A program made the translations under genes and the position numbers. Shown here piece by piece: positions 13,590 to 25,000 of a stretch of DNA of 64,000 nt. The stretch comes from Lepeophtheirus salmonis (taxonomy: Eukaryota; Arthropoda; Copepoda; Siphonostomatoida; Caligidae): NCBI RefSeq assembly GCF_016086655.4, contig NC_052140.2, forward strand, positions 8,122,001 to 8,186,000. The letters are read 5' to 3'. Below the pieces are notes generated by a model. The model did no database searches, had not been told where the DNA came from, and saw only the letters and a list, made by a program, of their open reading frames with translations. Each line of letters starts with the position of its first letter. Position 1 is the first letter of the stretch.

Positions 13590-13840
13590 TTTAATGTATC
13601 TTTAATTGGTTAGATGGTGTTGCACTGTTTTTGTATAAGTAAACATTATAACATTACAATTACTCCATCTAACCTAGGAATCTTTTGGCGGAATCCATAT
13701 ACATATATGTAGTATATTTCTTTCTCCGAGGAATCACCAGGGTGCGAACGTACACACATCAATTTCACGAGAATAACTCTCGAGTGTGCTGTCCATGAGC
13801 TATGGCGATTCTAAATGTTTTGAGCAATTTCTCTGCGGAG
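13590..13840 (+). repeat. Dispersed hairpin-containing repeat, uninterrupted copy
   Basis: It contains ggttagatggtgttgcactg and, ~60 bases later, attactccatctaacc, which can pair to form a 12-bp stem. The segment continues through ggaatcaccagggtgcgaac. The same order of words is found at 44060-45170, where a mariner element splits the copy. A third, partial copy lies in the opposite orientation at about 40980-41045. It is a short non-autonomous element of unknown class. Confidence 0.7.
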
Positions 13841-14184
13841 GTTTTGTGGGACGCTGGAGCTGTCGTTAAGAGTTAAAAACTTTTTGTAGTGTGTTTACGC
13901 GGCGCTCGGGTGTCACCACATTCAGTTACTATCATAAATCCGGCCTTGTTTTCAATCTTAAACAAAATTAGTATTAAGTTTTAATAAATAATCTAGTGTT
14001 AAAAAGGAACTAAAGAGTCTAACCTGGATTTAACAATTGTTGCAAGTGGCTTTACAATTTTCTTTTAAATAAGAATGATAAGAAAAATCCTCAAGACTAT
14101 CACAATTTGAGAGTGAGTCGACACAGTCTATGACAAAAGTAAACGATACATATTAAATATTAAAAAATTTCTAAACTTATTACT

Positions 14185-14525
14185 TGTGTCAGGCTTTTTA
14201 GTTGTGGTTTTCCTTGCCCAGGGCACAACTTAGATGATCTTGGACAATTATCAACGATCATCTTATCGGAACAATAGGATAAATACTCACCGAACGTATC
14301 GAACTTGTCAAAGCAATCTGAAGTATATGACATTTGATGTTTTTGATCAAATTGCAAAATTTAACATTTGATTACCTGAAGGGGTTGTGTTAAATGTGGT
14401 AAAAGTTGTTGTAGTATCAATGTGTTCTAGGCACAGCTTACATGTCTTTTGGCAGTTCTCGCTAGTATGGTTAAGGGAACACAATTCTGTCATGCTGTTA
14501 CAGAATGTCCATTTATCTTCACAAA
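14185..14525 (-). CDS. ShKT-domain protein, two internal/terminal exons
   Basis: Two cysteine-rich exons lie on the minus strand. Exon A (14525 to 14376) begins after a gtttcag acceptor and encodes six cysteines in the ShKT spacing, CEDKW...C...C...C..TCKLC, followed by a Thr-rich linker. Exon B (14318 to 14185) follows a 57-nt intron (gtaatc...cttcag) and encodes a second, weaker ShKT-like unit starting DCFDKFD. Both acceptors are phase 1, the usual arrangement for shuffled extracellular domains. After exon B the frame either reads on to a stop at 14160 or is spliced at gtaata. ShKT domains occur in secreted arthropod proteins, often with astacin proteases, and do not by themselves imply a toxin. 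The first exon and signal peptide were not found, and a mariner remnant sits just upstream. The second unit lacks the full set of six cysteines, so the gene may be partial. Confidence 0.5.
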
Positions 14526-14799
14526 CTGAAACGAGAAATTTAAATTTAGTTATTAAATATATTAGTATCCGGAATATCAATTGAAAAAATACGTGCGTAT
14601 GACATGCAAAAACGGGTAACCTGACTGATAAAACTTTAAAAAAGTGTTTGTATCTTTATTTATTTGGGGATATTCATTTTTACCGTGTTGTTAGTTATAT
14701 ATTCATCCCTGGTAGCGGGTCGTTTGGAGTATTAATCTATTCAATTTGAGTACTTTTGTACACACGTGATAACTAAACCATAGAATAACTTCATCAAAA

Positions 14800-15360
14800 A
14801 CACTTGGAAATTCGAAATGGTATCTCGCAAATTTTGTGTTTGGACAAAGGAAACTGCAAGCCTTCCCTCGACATGTAACCAAAAGATGTAGTCAAAGGGG
14901 TTGGCATCAGAGATGTAGGGGAGGGGGCCAAAAGTTCCAAAAAAAAGTAGTATTGGAACGAAAAAGATGGGGTTCTTTTATTGATGGTGTCAAAAGTGGC
15001 CTCTTTGCCCTCACAATGTTATTTCCATCCACTTTTTTTTATTGTTCTCTTGACAGTATGGTGTGAATCCCCATGATCTCTTGTATGGACCCTTATGGGA
15101 TTGAGGGAAATGACGTCGGCAGTTATCTTTAACTCATCTGGATGTAGTTTGAGCTTCTTGACAGAGCCCTTCTTCCTCTTCGACGTTCCGGACTTGCCGG
15201 CGCCGTAGAAAATGGAGCTGGAGACTCCCAACTCCTTGTAGTGTACGAATGAAATTTTGTCGACCCCATTGAACCAGCCAAGCGCAATACTGTCAATAAA
15301 GCGTTCGTAGTACATACTCACACCTTTACAATGCATTATCGTATGATAGAAGGTGACCAA
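14800..15360 (-). pseudogene. Degenerate mariner-type transposase
   Basis: The minus strand at 15360-15019 encodes an N-terminal stretch with KLKLHPDELKITADVISLNP and then a RVHTRDHGDSHHTVKR segment. This is the DNA-binding/linker part of a mariner-like family whose relative lies at 49388-50154. Further along, a different frame carries DANPFDYIFWLHVEGR, corresponding to the SPDLNPLDY-W catalytic tail motif. Frames are broken and the central catalytic region is missing, so the copy is dead. Terminal repeats were not identified. Confidence 0.65.
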
Positions 15361-15483
15361 TAATGAACAAGATATACTTATTTTAAAAAAAGAGCGCGGG
15401 GAAATACGAAATTACTTTATCCTTAATTTAATATCACTTCTACATGCTACAAAATTAATGAAACTACCCTTCTTTCTTCAGAT

Positions 15484-16629
15484 CAGTCGTTCCTAAACTT
15501 TGGGACGTGACTCTAAAAAAAGGGACTTCTAAAAGTTATTGTATGATATCAAATCTCCTTGTGTTGTATTATCGTATTAATATCAATATTCTCTAGTTAT
15601 AATAGTAAACTAAAATAATATTTATTATATAAAATTTCAGATTGCCCATGATGAATCTATTAGTATTAGGGGGGGAAAAAATCTGGGAGGAATTTTTATT
15701 TATAGATTTTTTGTCATAGCGTTGCTATACATTTGTAATTCCGTTCTACCCTAGCTATTTTAGAAACAAACACCAAAACTTAACAATAAGAATCTGGTCA
15801 CCCTGAATTTCTCACCTCTACGACATGTTTTACTTCTCTTACATCCTCCTCTTTCTGTTGTTACCCTTTAAGAATCAAGACGTATAAATATCAATGGACA
15901 GTAGTTTAATTAAAATTTAATAAACATGAATGAAAAATCTGTAGAAATAACGACGCAGGTCAATCTATCGTCCTTCTATACATGCTGCATTAGCAAGTCC
16001 TTATCATCTTCGGTGGAAACGTTTGCTACGTACAGGGCAACCCACTTAAAATCGGACGCGAAATTCAAATCCTTTATGGATGAATTTATAGCTATGCTTT
16101 TAATAAAATATGACATTAATATATTAGACTTAGTTGATGTCTACCAATTCCTTTTATAGGTGAACTATGAATTGAAAAGCGACAATGGTTCATTTGCAAT
16201 GACATTATGTATGCCGAATCAATGAAGCTTTAAAAAATAAAAATCTCTTTTGATGCTAAACATCCTTACTTTGCGAGTACTTTAAGAAAAAGCTGATGGT
16301 GTAAAAAAAATAAACGAGTTGGTTTTTGGTGGCAGATACCAACAGCAAAATATGGAAGCTTCATTTTTGATATTGCTCATAATCTCCAAAGCCAAGCAAC
16401 CTCACACCATGTCCAATGAGTTGCTGTAGCTAACAACCAAAACCATTTCTCTAGTTATGCTAGGAGCTCAACATGGTAACCAATTAATTACAATATACTT
16501 GTCGAATAACACCGTCGCTAGTTAGCTCCAAAAATGCAGTGAAATCAACTAATTTTCTTTTCTTGGGATCACCGCAACATGGTAAATTTGATTTTGGGGT
16601 CACGGCACCAGAAAGGTTGGGAACTCCTG
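15484..16629 (+). mobile_element. hAT-superfamily element with terminal inverted repeats and 8-bp target duplication
   Basis: The left end reads cagtcgttcctaaactttgg. The right end in reverse complement reads caggagttcccaacctttct. These are typical hAT termini. The flanking 8-mers are cttcagat (15476-15483) and ctttagat (16630-16637), matching 7 of 8, as expected for a hAT duplication with one later mutation. The interior has one 77-codon frame (15926-16159) that I do not recognise and no intact transposase, so this 1146-bp copy is non-autonomous. Confidence 0.75.
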
Positions 16630-17118
16630 CTTTAGATCTTACAAAATTTATTATTTACTAATTTTCGTCTATATATAGTTAATCTTTTATGAAGTGGTAA
16701 GACAAGGAAAACGGACAAAGACATCGCTCAGGGCCTCCTATACCAGGTTTTCCATTTTTTAACGTTTCTAAATTTGAAAACTGGATATGACAGCTTTGTG
16801 CAGTAACTAAAAAAAAGACAAATCTATACTGTCAAGTTTCGGATCCAGATCCGAAACTAACGTTAGACATCTATTTGTTTCAAATATTATTCAGATTTTA
16901 CCAGAAGTTTGGACCTAAATATAAAAGGATGCGGATAAAGGTTACTTTTTACTGATCACTGATACGAAAACAATTAATAACCTAATGTAATTACTATTTG
17001 AACATACTAGTTATTACTGTTATAATAACAATGGAATAACCACGTGATGTAGTTACTTATGTTGATGTCGCTTCAAGCAACAATCAACATAAATAGATAT
17101 TATCAACAAGAATTTATA

Positions 17119-17305
17119 TTCCCCAAGGTGAATAGAAATACAAAGTAATACCATAACGCCTGTGCGACGGATGTTTGACTTCCACCACGCTTTTTAATAT
17201 TGACGCCATAGTGTATGAGGGGTTGCGTATGTTGTCAAAATCTGTTTTTCTTGCCCAACAGCGGGTACAATACATTAAATTGAAAATTCTGGCAATAGTG
17301 ACGTC
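17119..17305 (+). repeat. Dispersed repeat related to the 41965-42180 MITE (opposite orientation)
   Basis: The words gaatagaaatacaaagt, tttgacttccaccacgcttt and ttaaattgaaaattctggca match the reverse complement of 41990-42175 in order. Only one terminal repeat is recognisable here, so the copy is truncated or eroded on its right. Confidence 0.65.
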
Positions 17306-18849
17306 ATAGTGGTTTTTTATTCTTGGTGTATGCTGAGAGCAAGGCCTGTGACAAACGCCACCCCAACATTGAGACCCTAAAAGCCTCTGTCGATGGGATA
17401 AAATTGTGAAGGAACGAACTATAAAGGAAGTCTTGATTTGCCTTCAATCTCAGGTTGGAGAAAACTCTGTCCCCCCTCCCCTCTGTCATAGACCTTAGAA
17501 CGTCATCTATGTAAGTTTTCTTTACACAATTTTGAGTATGATTTATATAATTTTCTATGGTTCTAGTATAAAAGAGCTCAATAAAGTGTATACACAGACT
17601 TGTAAATACAAGGGATACTTTGAAGTGATCTGCATAACTTTATTGGTTATGCCACTGTAGCGAAGTGTAGTGTGTATACCATAAAAATAAGTCCCACAGT
17701 TGTTTTTAAATTTTATATTTCTGTTAAGAGCTTTAAAAATCCTATATTATTCTCAGAGCCATCAGTCAATGTTCATCGACAAGCTTGTAAACATTTTAAA
17801 GATAAATTTCCTACACTGGGTCATTAATTGGAAGGAGCTAAAGGGCATGCCAAAAAGTGACTAAAAAAAATGTTTCGAGGACTAGAAAAAAGGTTTGCAT
17901 ATGTGTATTGAATCCAATGGAGATTACCGTGAAGAAAAGACGATAAATTTTAATACGAAAGTTGGGTTTTATTTAACAGTTCCTGAAACTCTTTTTTGAC
18001 ATAATGTATCAAGTTTAAAATCTTTATTTAGATACGTATATTGCCACCCCTCCCCATCCTGTGTGCCCTTTCAAATACAATCTGTCATTTTTCTCATTTT
18101 ATGTTGTAACAATCAATTTTGTCAACTCCAGTGAAATTTGCGACACATTTCATCGTAATAATGTGTTGATTAAACTTGATAATTCGTCCAATAATACAAA
18201 TGTCATTTTTAAGAAAATTCATTCTAGCTTGCTTTTGTATTGACGGAACAAAGATATAGATCCAATATTGACTTTTGATACAATATTGTGTCAAAGCCTC
18301 AATGCTATCAAATCTCATTATGTACTTATTTGTTACTCATAGTTAAATAGAATTGACTTAGATTATTATGTAAATACCCTATATAATTGGCTTCTAGAAA
18401 TAATGCATATATTTTTTAAACATCTGATGTGCATGTACATCCAAGTCAAATATACGTTGTGTTGCAGATAAATTTGTACCAAATTTAAAACCTTAAATAC
18501 TTTTTATCAAGACTAGAGAGATTCTGCAAATGATCATAAGGAATTATCAAGGGGTATGAACTATCTTTGGAATGGGAGATGTAAGTGAGGGAATGTTTAT
18601 ATCTAAAGGAAGTTAGAACCTATGATATGTGTATTGTTACTGACGCTGCCATATAACCATCTTTGTTAAACAAAATAACATTACGACATATTATTGTATA
18701 TTTCCTAAGATAATTGAAGTCCAAAGACCAATTGTGCCATTCAGATTGAGGTAAACTACGGTTTCAGTATAATTGTGAAGAAAGTGTAAATAATCCCGTA
18801 AACTAAACCCTTAAATTAATGTCTTAATCCAAGAAATAACAAAATAAAC
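17306..18849. other. No gene seen
   Basis: AT-rich sequence with short unsupported frames only. Confidence 0.45.
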
Positions 18850-19190
18850 ATACATGAAGTTATCAGAGCGCTTAGTTGTAAGCTTCTGACTAAGGCTACA
18901 AAAAGTGTTCTTACTTATCGTAAATCATCCGGTACTCTGGAAGTTGTAAGTTAATTTTATAAAGACAAATGTGGAGAATGCCCTTTTGCTGTTTAATAGA
19001 GACTACAAATCATTTCTTGTGGGAATGCCCTCCCACAAATTGAAGATATATAGACGTTCTTTTGGTTTAAGATAACTCTTTTGGGTGCAAGTTCCAGACA
19101 TTCAGTGGGACAGACAGTCCAAAAGTTAATGCTGTCCTTACAAAAGCACAGCATATTTTGTACGCCCGTAGGTGAAGTAAAGTGAAAGAC
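18850..19190 (+). pseudogene. LINE C-terminal remnant with CCHC-type motif
   Basis: One plus-strand frame near 18972-19034 reads PFCCLIETTNHFLWECPPTN. This is the classic C-x2-C...H-x4-C finger at the C-terminus of non-LTR retrotransposon polyproteins. About 80 bases on, another frame reads NAVLTKAQHILYARR, the helix that usually follows that finger. The two pieces need a frameshift to connect, and no reverse-transcriptase core lies upstream, so this is a 5'-truncated dead copy. Confidence 0.65.
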
Positions 19191-21530
19191 ATTGGAGGGA
19201 TTTTAAACATTGTAAAGCTGTACACGGATATTTAAGTATATTTGTAGTAGATTGTTGCATAGGGACTAATCAATTTCAATGTTTCATTTTGTATATATTA
19301 ATTCCAAGTCGATGCAAGAAAAAGAAAGGAAAATTTCATAAATTAGGTATAGAAATACTCATTATTTTTGGCAAAATGTATTTTTGGTTTGTATATCATG
19401 ATTCATGAATCATAGTAGGTTTGAGTCGTTCAATTAAGATTGTGTAATTATTTAAAAGAGTTTATCCTGAGTTTAAGTTTACTAGCCGCGTTTATAAAAG
19501 GATATTGATTAACAAGTAATGATTTATCAACCATACCTAGTAGACGCTCCTGTATATTCGGAAGCGTTATAAAGTGATAATGTCCTTGCTGATCATGAAA
19601 TATTGACTATTAATCGTTATTTGGTTAACATTGTTTGCGAACGAAAGTCGATATTATTAGTCAGGGTGTTCGTGAATGACACTACATTAAGCAATCTTCA
19701 GTGATGCATAATTGGAAGTAAAATAAATATTAAAGGACTCAAAATAGGTGTATAAAACGTTTTGTTATTTTTTTACATACAGAAAAACTTCTAAGAATGA
19801 GTCATTTAAATAATAAAGTGATCAATTTGTATCAATAAGCCTCATGGCATCTCTCCAATGTTCATTAAATGGATCCAACTAAAAGTCCTAACAACCTCGC
19901 ATGCTCTATACAGAATGGATCGTAATATGATGCAGGGACCAGGGTTTAAGAATAACTGATTTACGTAGATTTAGTTCCCCTCTCTTTTCTCCCAATGCAC
20001 AAGCGGATAAAGAAGGGGCTTAGTTGAACAAGTAGCATATGTTTCAAATTAAGTTATATTAAAGTTACAAAATATTCCTTCCTTTTTTTTCTATTTTTTT
20101 TCTATATGTTCTGCTTTTAAAGTGAATTTATGTATTCCCAAGTGTAGGTTTTATTAAGAGCGCACCAATGAGAGTCATAAGAGCGCACCAACTCACATGT
20201 TTTTATTTTTCTTCAACTAGATAAGTAGTATTCAATACTGGGTCGCAATTGGTTTATGGAATATGGGTAAGTTTTTAAAATTTTAAACAATAGAGACATC
20301 ATATATTTTCAATCATTCTCCAAGGGGTTTAATCGGATGGCCATCTGACGCTTAATAACAGTATGGACAAGTTGGAGCCAATGCCGTTTTAAAATATTAT
20401 TTTCAATATTAAACTATTCTAAAAATTCTTTCTGATTATCTCTTTGATATATTTTACTTTAATGAACATTGTTTTTATTTTATTTTACATACATATCTCT
20501 CAATTTCTTAAATTTTCATATATGAAAGTATATATTTGTATTCAAAGCGAATATACAAAGGGAGGCAGAGAGCAAATAACTATGGGGAACATGGTCAATA
20601 AGGAATCCCTGTTTAGGGAACCTAAAAATAATTAAAAGAAAATGACAAAAAATTACAAAAATCCTTAGCAGGCGAGGGTGGCCAATTCCCAACAGAACAG
20701 AGGTTTTCTGCAACTTTAAAGTATCTGCCTTCCTTATTGAATCTATTAAACATGGAAAAAATTCGACTTAGGCTTTTATCTCTAATTTAACACATTACTG
20801 ACAACAAACCCTCACATTTGAATTTCAGCATCAATACTTGGATTCTCTTTTCTATAAATATGGAGAATAGAAAATAATATTTCACATTTAGCCACTCATA
20901 TGAACGTGCAGAATTTGTTCCAGGTAGATAAACTACATAATGATTCCATCAATCATAGCTCAAAGCAGCTGTAGTGGTAATATCTAGAAATGTGCCTTTG
21001 GCCTTCATGACCATGAAGCGATGCAATCAATCATATATTGATTAGAGATCATCCTTGTTTATGGAAGGTGAGCTTTTATATTTACAGGAATCAATATTTC
21101 AAAGATTGCTGTTGGCAAAATATTTCCACTAAAGTAAGTAAATAATTAGATAATATAAACTTAACGATAAATATTTACTCATTTAGGCTGATGCAAGTTC
21201 GTACGAGATAACAAAGAAATGGAAATATTTAAGGGACAAATTTATGAAATAATTAAAAGAAAGTGGAGTGGAAGTGCTGGCCACCCTAGAAATCTACTTG
21301 CTTACATTTCTCTTCCGTATAGTTCCTCAGGGATGAAATAAAACATAATAAGTATGAAACATTATCATTAAGAATGAAAGAAATTAATATTATAAATTAC
21401 GAGGATGGAAACCAACTTCAATAATACGACAACCCATTCTGATGTTGTAGTTAATAGTGGAAAGATGCAATTGTTACAATATAATGTGTTTTTTTTTTTT
21501 TAATTGACACCATAGTCATATCTTACTAGA
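19191..21530. other. No gene seen
   Basis: AT-rich sequence without a recognisable gene, RNA or mobile element. Confidence 0.45.
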
Positions 21531-21869
21531 AAACAAAGTAGTTTAATTGCCGATACCCTTAAATTGGATATTGCTAACAACTTATCCAATTCTGAAATGG
21601 GTCATGTATCATCATATTTTAACGTTAATAGCTCTGCCACTCTGGATATGGGCGCGATATCACCGTATTTGGGAAATAACAACTCTGCACCTTTGAATGT
21701 TGTTGAAACAAGAATTCAAAATTCATTAACAATCCAAAATCAAAACTTTAATAAATTGATTGTATTCATGATTAGAAAATTACTTTGCAATCTGAAAACG
21801 AATAATAGGAGACAAACCAGTGTTAGAATTACTCTGGCGCCTTTGAAATGCCATCCTTTACCCGTTTAG
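21531..21869 (+). CDS. Candidate exon of unknown protein with two 17-residue repeats
   Basis: A plus-strand frame follows a pyrimidine-rich tract and an actag acceptor-like site at ~21530 and stays open to a stop at 21869. It contains two adjacent 17-residue units, EMGHVSSYFNVNSSATL and DMGAISPYLGNNNSAPL. They differ at many bases but keep residues M, G, S, Y, N, S, A and L, which hints at protein-level constraint. No start exon or homologue is recognised. The frame lies ~175 bp from the 3' end of the TEP1-like gene, convergent to it. It may be chance or a pseudogene fragment. Confidence 0.3.
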   Translation, partial: KQSSLIADTLKLDIANNLSNSEMGHVSSYFNVNSSATLDMGAISPYLGNNNSAPLNVVETRIQNSLTIQNQNFNKLIVFMIRKLLCNLKTNNRRQTSVRITLAPLKCHPLPV

Positions 21870-22043
21870 ACCCTCTTTAGTTCTGCAACGTTTTCACAGA
21901 AAAATGCATCATACTTTTCAATTTTTAGATACGGACCGACCATACAAGCACAACGCTCAGATTAGCTTAAACAAATATATATTTTGTTTATTGAAAAGGA
22001 TTTGAGATCGATAGTGGAAGAAGCTGGCAAGCGACAACGCAGT

Positions 22044-25000
22044 TTATTCGTTGTCATGAGGGCAGTAAACGAAAATTACTTTTGCTTGAAAACATCCTTT
22101 GCTATTTAACTTAATGTCAAAAGTTACAAGACCTGTTTCCTCATAGCTTCCATAACATCTGAATGTATCATCTTTGTTTGGCAATGATTTTAAAACCAAG
22201 TCAATTACGGTATCAATGGTGTAATCTTGAAATATTTTTTCCAATGAATTAGTATCCAAAGAATATTTCCATAATGCCAATTGAGTTCTGCCACCCGTAA
22301 AAATATATCCATTATGATAATCAATAAATGTTACAGGTGAGCTGAATTGATTTTTTAGATCAAAATAATTTTCAGAAGTCAATATAGGGGTGTAAGTTTT
22401 TATGTCTGAGTCTATTCTTCGCCGCTTTCTTATTTTATTAAGAGCCTCTTCAGGTATTTGATATATCTCAAACTTGTTATCTTCTCTCGGATAGATGAAT
22501 ATTCCTTTGGTTCTTGATATTGGAACGATGAAATTAAAATATTCAAAGTCAGATGTGACATGGGTGATTTCTCTCAAATCATATATTTCTCTAAGTTCCT
22601 CATTAAATCTAAAGCTTAATAGCCTGTTTTTATTTGTAATTAATATGAATATATTCTCTTGAAACATGAGAGCCTGACAAAGTTCTCCTTCTTTGTTGAT
22701 CAATTTTATGGAAAACGATACCTGGGCTTTATTTATAAAACGAATCCAACCAGAATTATATCCCAAAACTTTTTGCCTTCATATGAATCCATACAAACCA
22801 CAGCATCATTTTCAAAAGTTGGCATTTTGTATTGCCCCGAAATTTTATGGTATCGATGATTGACAACATCATTAAAATAGTCATAGAAATTTGAATTAAA
22901 TGATTTAAATTCAAAGCATCGAATACAACCATCTGAGCATCCAATTAAGACTTCAGATTCTGATAAAAATGATAATTTATTCCCTGTAAGAGTCAATGAG
23001 GGTGAACCAAGTTTCCAGCACTTTTTCAGCGTTAAATTTATATCAGCAATATAAACGTAGCCCTCAGTATCAGAGCAACTGACAAGTATCCCATCATTTA
23101 CATTCAATTTGACAGCAATATCACATATGGCACTTTTACAACACAGCCCTTTTGGGATACCTCATTATCAATAATATTTATGCGCAACAATTCGCCTCCC
23201 CATGTTCCCACTAAAATTGAGGATTCATTAACTGGAGTACCACAGGATATGGGTAATGAGTGAGAAAATTTACCAGTCATTTTAAATTTTCCTAAAGTTG
23301 AAGAGAATACAAAAAAATTACCATCAAGTCCAGTAGACACAATACTCCTTGACAACGGCATCAAAAATATGCTGGAAACGGGCTTCAAATGGATTTGAGC
23401 ATGATTAGATACATTTATCCTTTTATTTATGTCCCAGAAAGATACTGTTCCATCTTGTAGACCTACAAATATTACTTCACTCCCACGGACAAATGATAAG
23501 GAGGTTACAGGGGAATGAACGTAGAGACCAAACATAGTTTTATCTTTTTGTTCGACGATGACACAGTCATCTGTCCCATAGATCCATATGTCTTCATATG
23601 TAGCCGCACACAAAATTATAAGCTTACTAAAACTTGTCATTCTTTCAATGTCTGGAATCTTCATCGACATGTCCTTATTCAAAATTTCGAGCATGAGAAA
23701 TGTTGAATTGTCTTTACCTCTATCATGATTCATCTCCAAAAGACATGTGTGCCCCAAACCATCCACTAAAGACGAATTTATCCCGTGCTGATAGGTGAGC
23801 ATTGGGCTGTGAACTAAGGATTCTGAGTAGATTTGTAAAAAGTTTAGTAATTGTCTGTCAGCTATTTTTGATATTACGCAATGATGATAAAAATGTTCCA
23901 TGGATTCAACTCCATTTTTCGCCTAATAATAAATAATAGACAAATCCCTCAAAAATAAATTATTACCCATGGAAATACATAATTGAAGAAGAGAATTCAA
24001 TAAATATGGATGAATGCAATCAGAATTCTTGATATCCTCTTCAAACTCCATCAAATAGTACTTGAACAACAAGCTTCGATATTTATCTTCATTAAGATAG
24101 TTTTTAAGAAAACTGTTTTTAAAAGAATCTTTGAGGAAAAAACCTTTTTTAAGGGAGGGCTCCATAAAAATTTCTAGTCTATTAAGAGATCTAAGAAGTG
24201 ATATAGAAGAAACAGTCTTCCCTAAAATATTTTGTGTTGCTCTCATAAGTTGATTGAAGGATGGACCTTCACATTCATATAAAATATTAAGAATTGGCTC
24301 AAGGATATGACTATCTTCATCATCTCTTTCAAGAATATAATGATATAAATCCTGAAGATTTCCAGGTATATGTTCTTTAATCATTGTTTTTTTCATTCCC
24401 ATTCACTATTGCATCCGAGGATACAAGAACTGAGCAGAGTGTTTTGAGGTATTTAATATTCCCTGATTCTTTCTTGGATGCAGCTAAGCGAAGCACATTA
24501 TTAAGAGGAGCCTCACTTAATACTTTATCCCCCATTTTTTCAAAAGTTACTAACCAGCTCCTTCTTTATTCTAATATCTTTAATATCATCTAAAGAAACA
24601 AATACATCCAAATGATATTTTTGCGCCTTGACAAGAGATGTTTCTTCATGAAAGAGTCCGATTTATTAGACGAAACAATAATACGAACTCCAGGAGGGAA
24701 ATTACAATAAGGAATCCAAGAGACGTTATCTTTCGGTGGTTCGTCAACAATAATACAAACTACCTTTCCACATGTTTGAATTTGACTGATTAATTTTGCA
24801 ACTCTTATAAAGGATAAGTAGCTATCATCTTTAGAGCTTTGAGTGTAATCATCAATATTAATTTTGGAATGAAGTTGCAGAATTTGATGCTCCAAATACT
24901 CCATGATACAAAAGAATCCATGACCCCGTCAGAAAAAATGGAATGACGATTACATCTGACGTATTGGACAGAATAGTTGCCAGTTTACAAAGAAAAGCTG

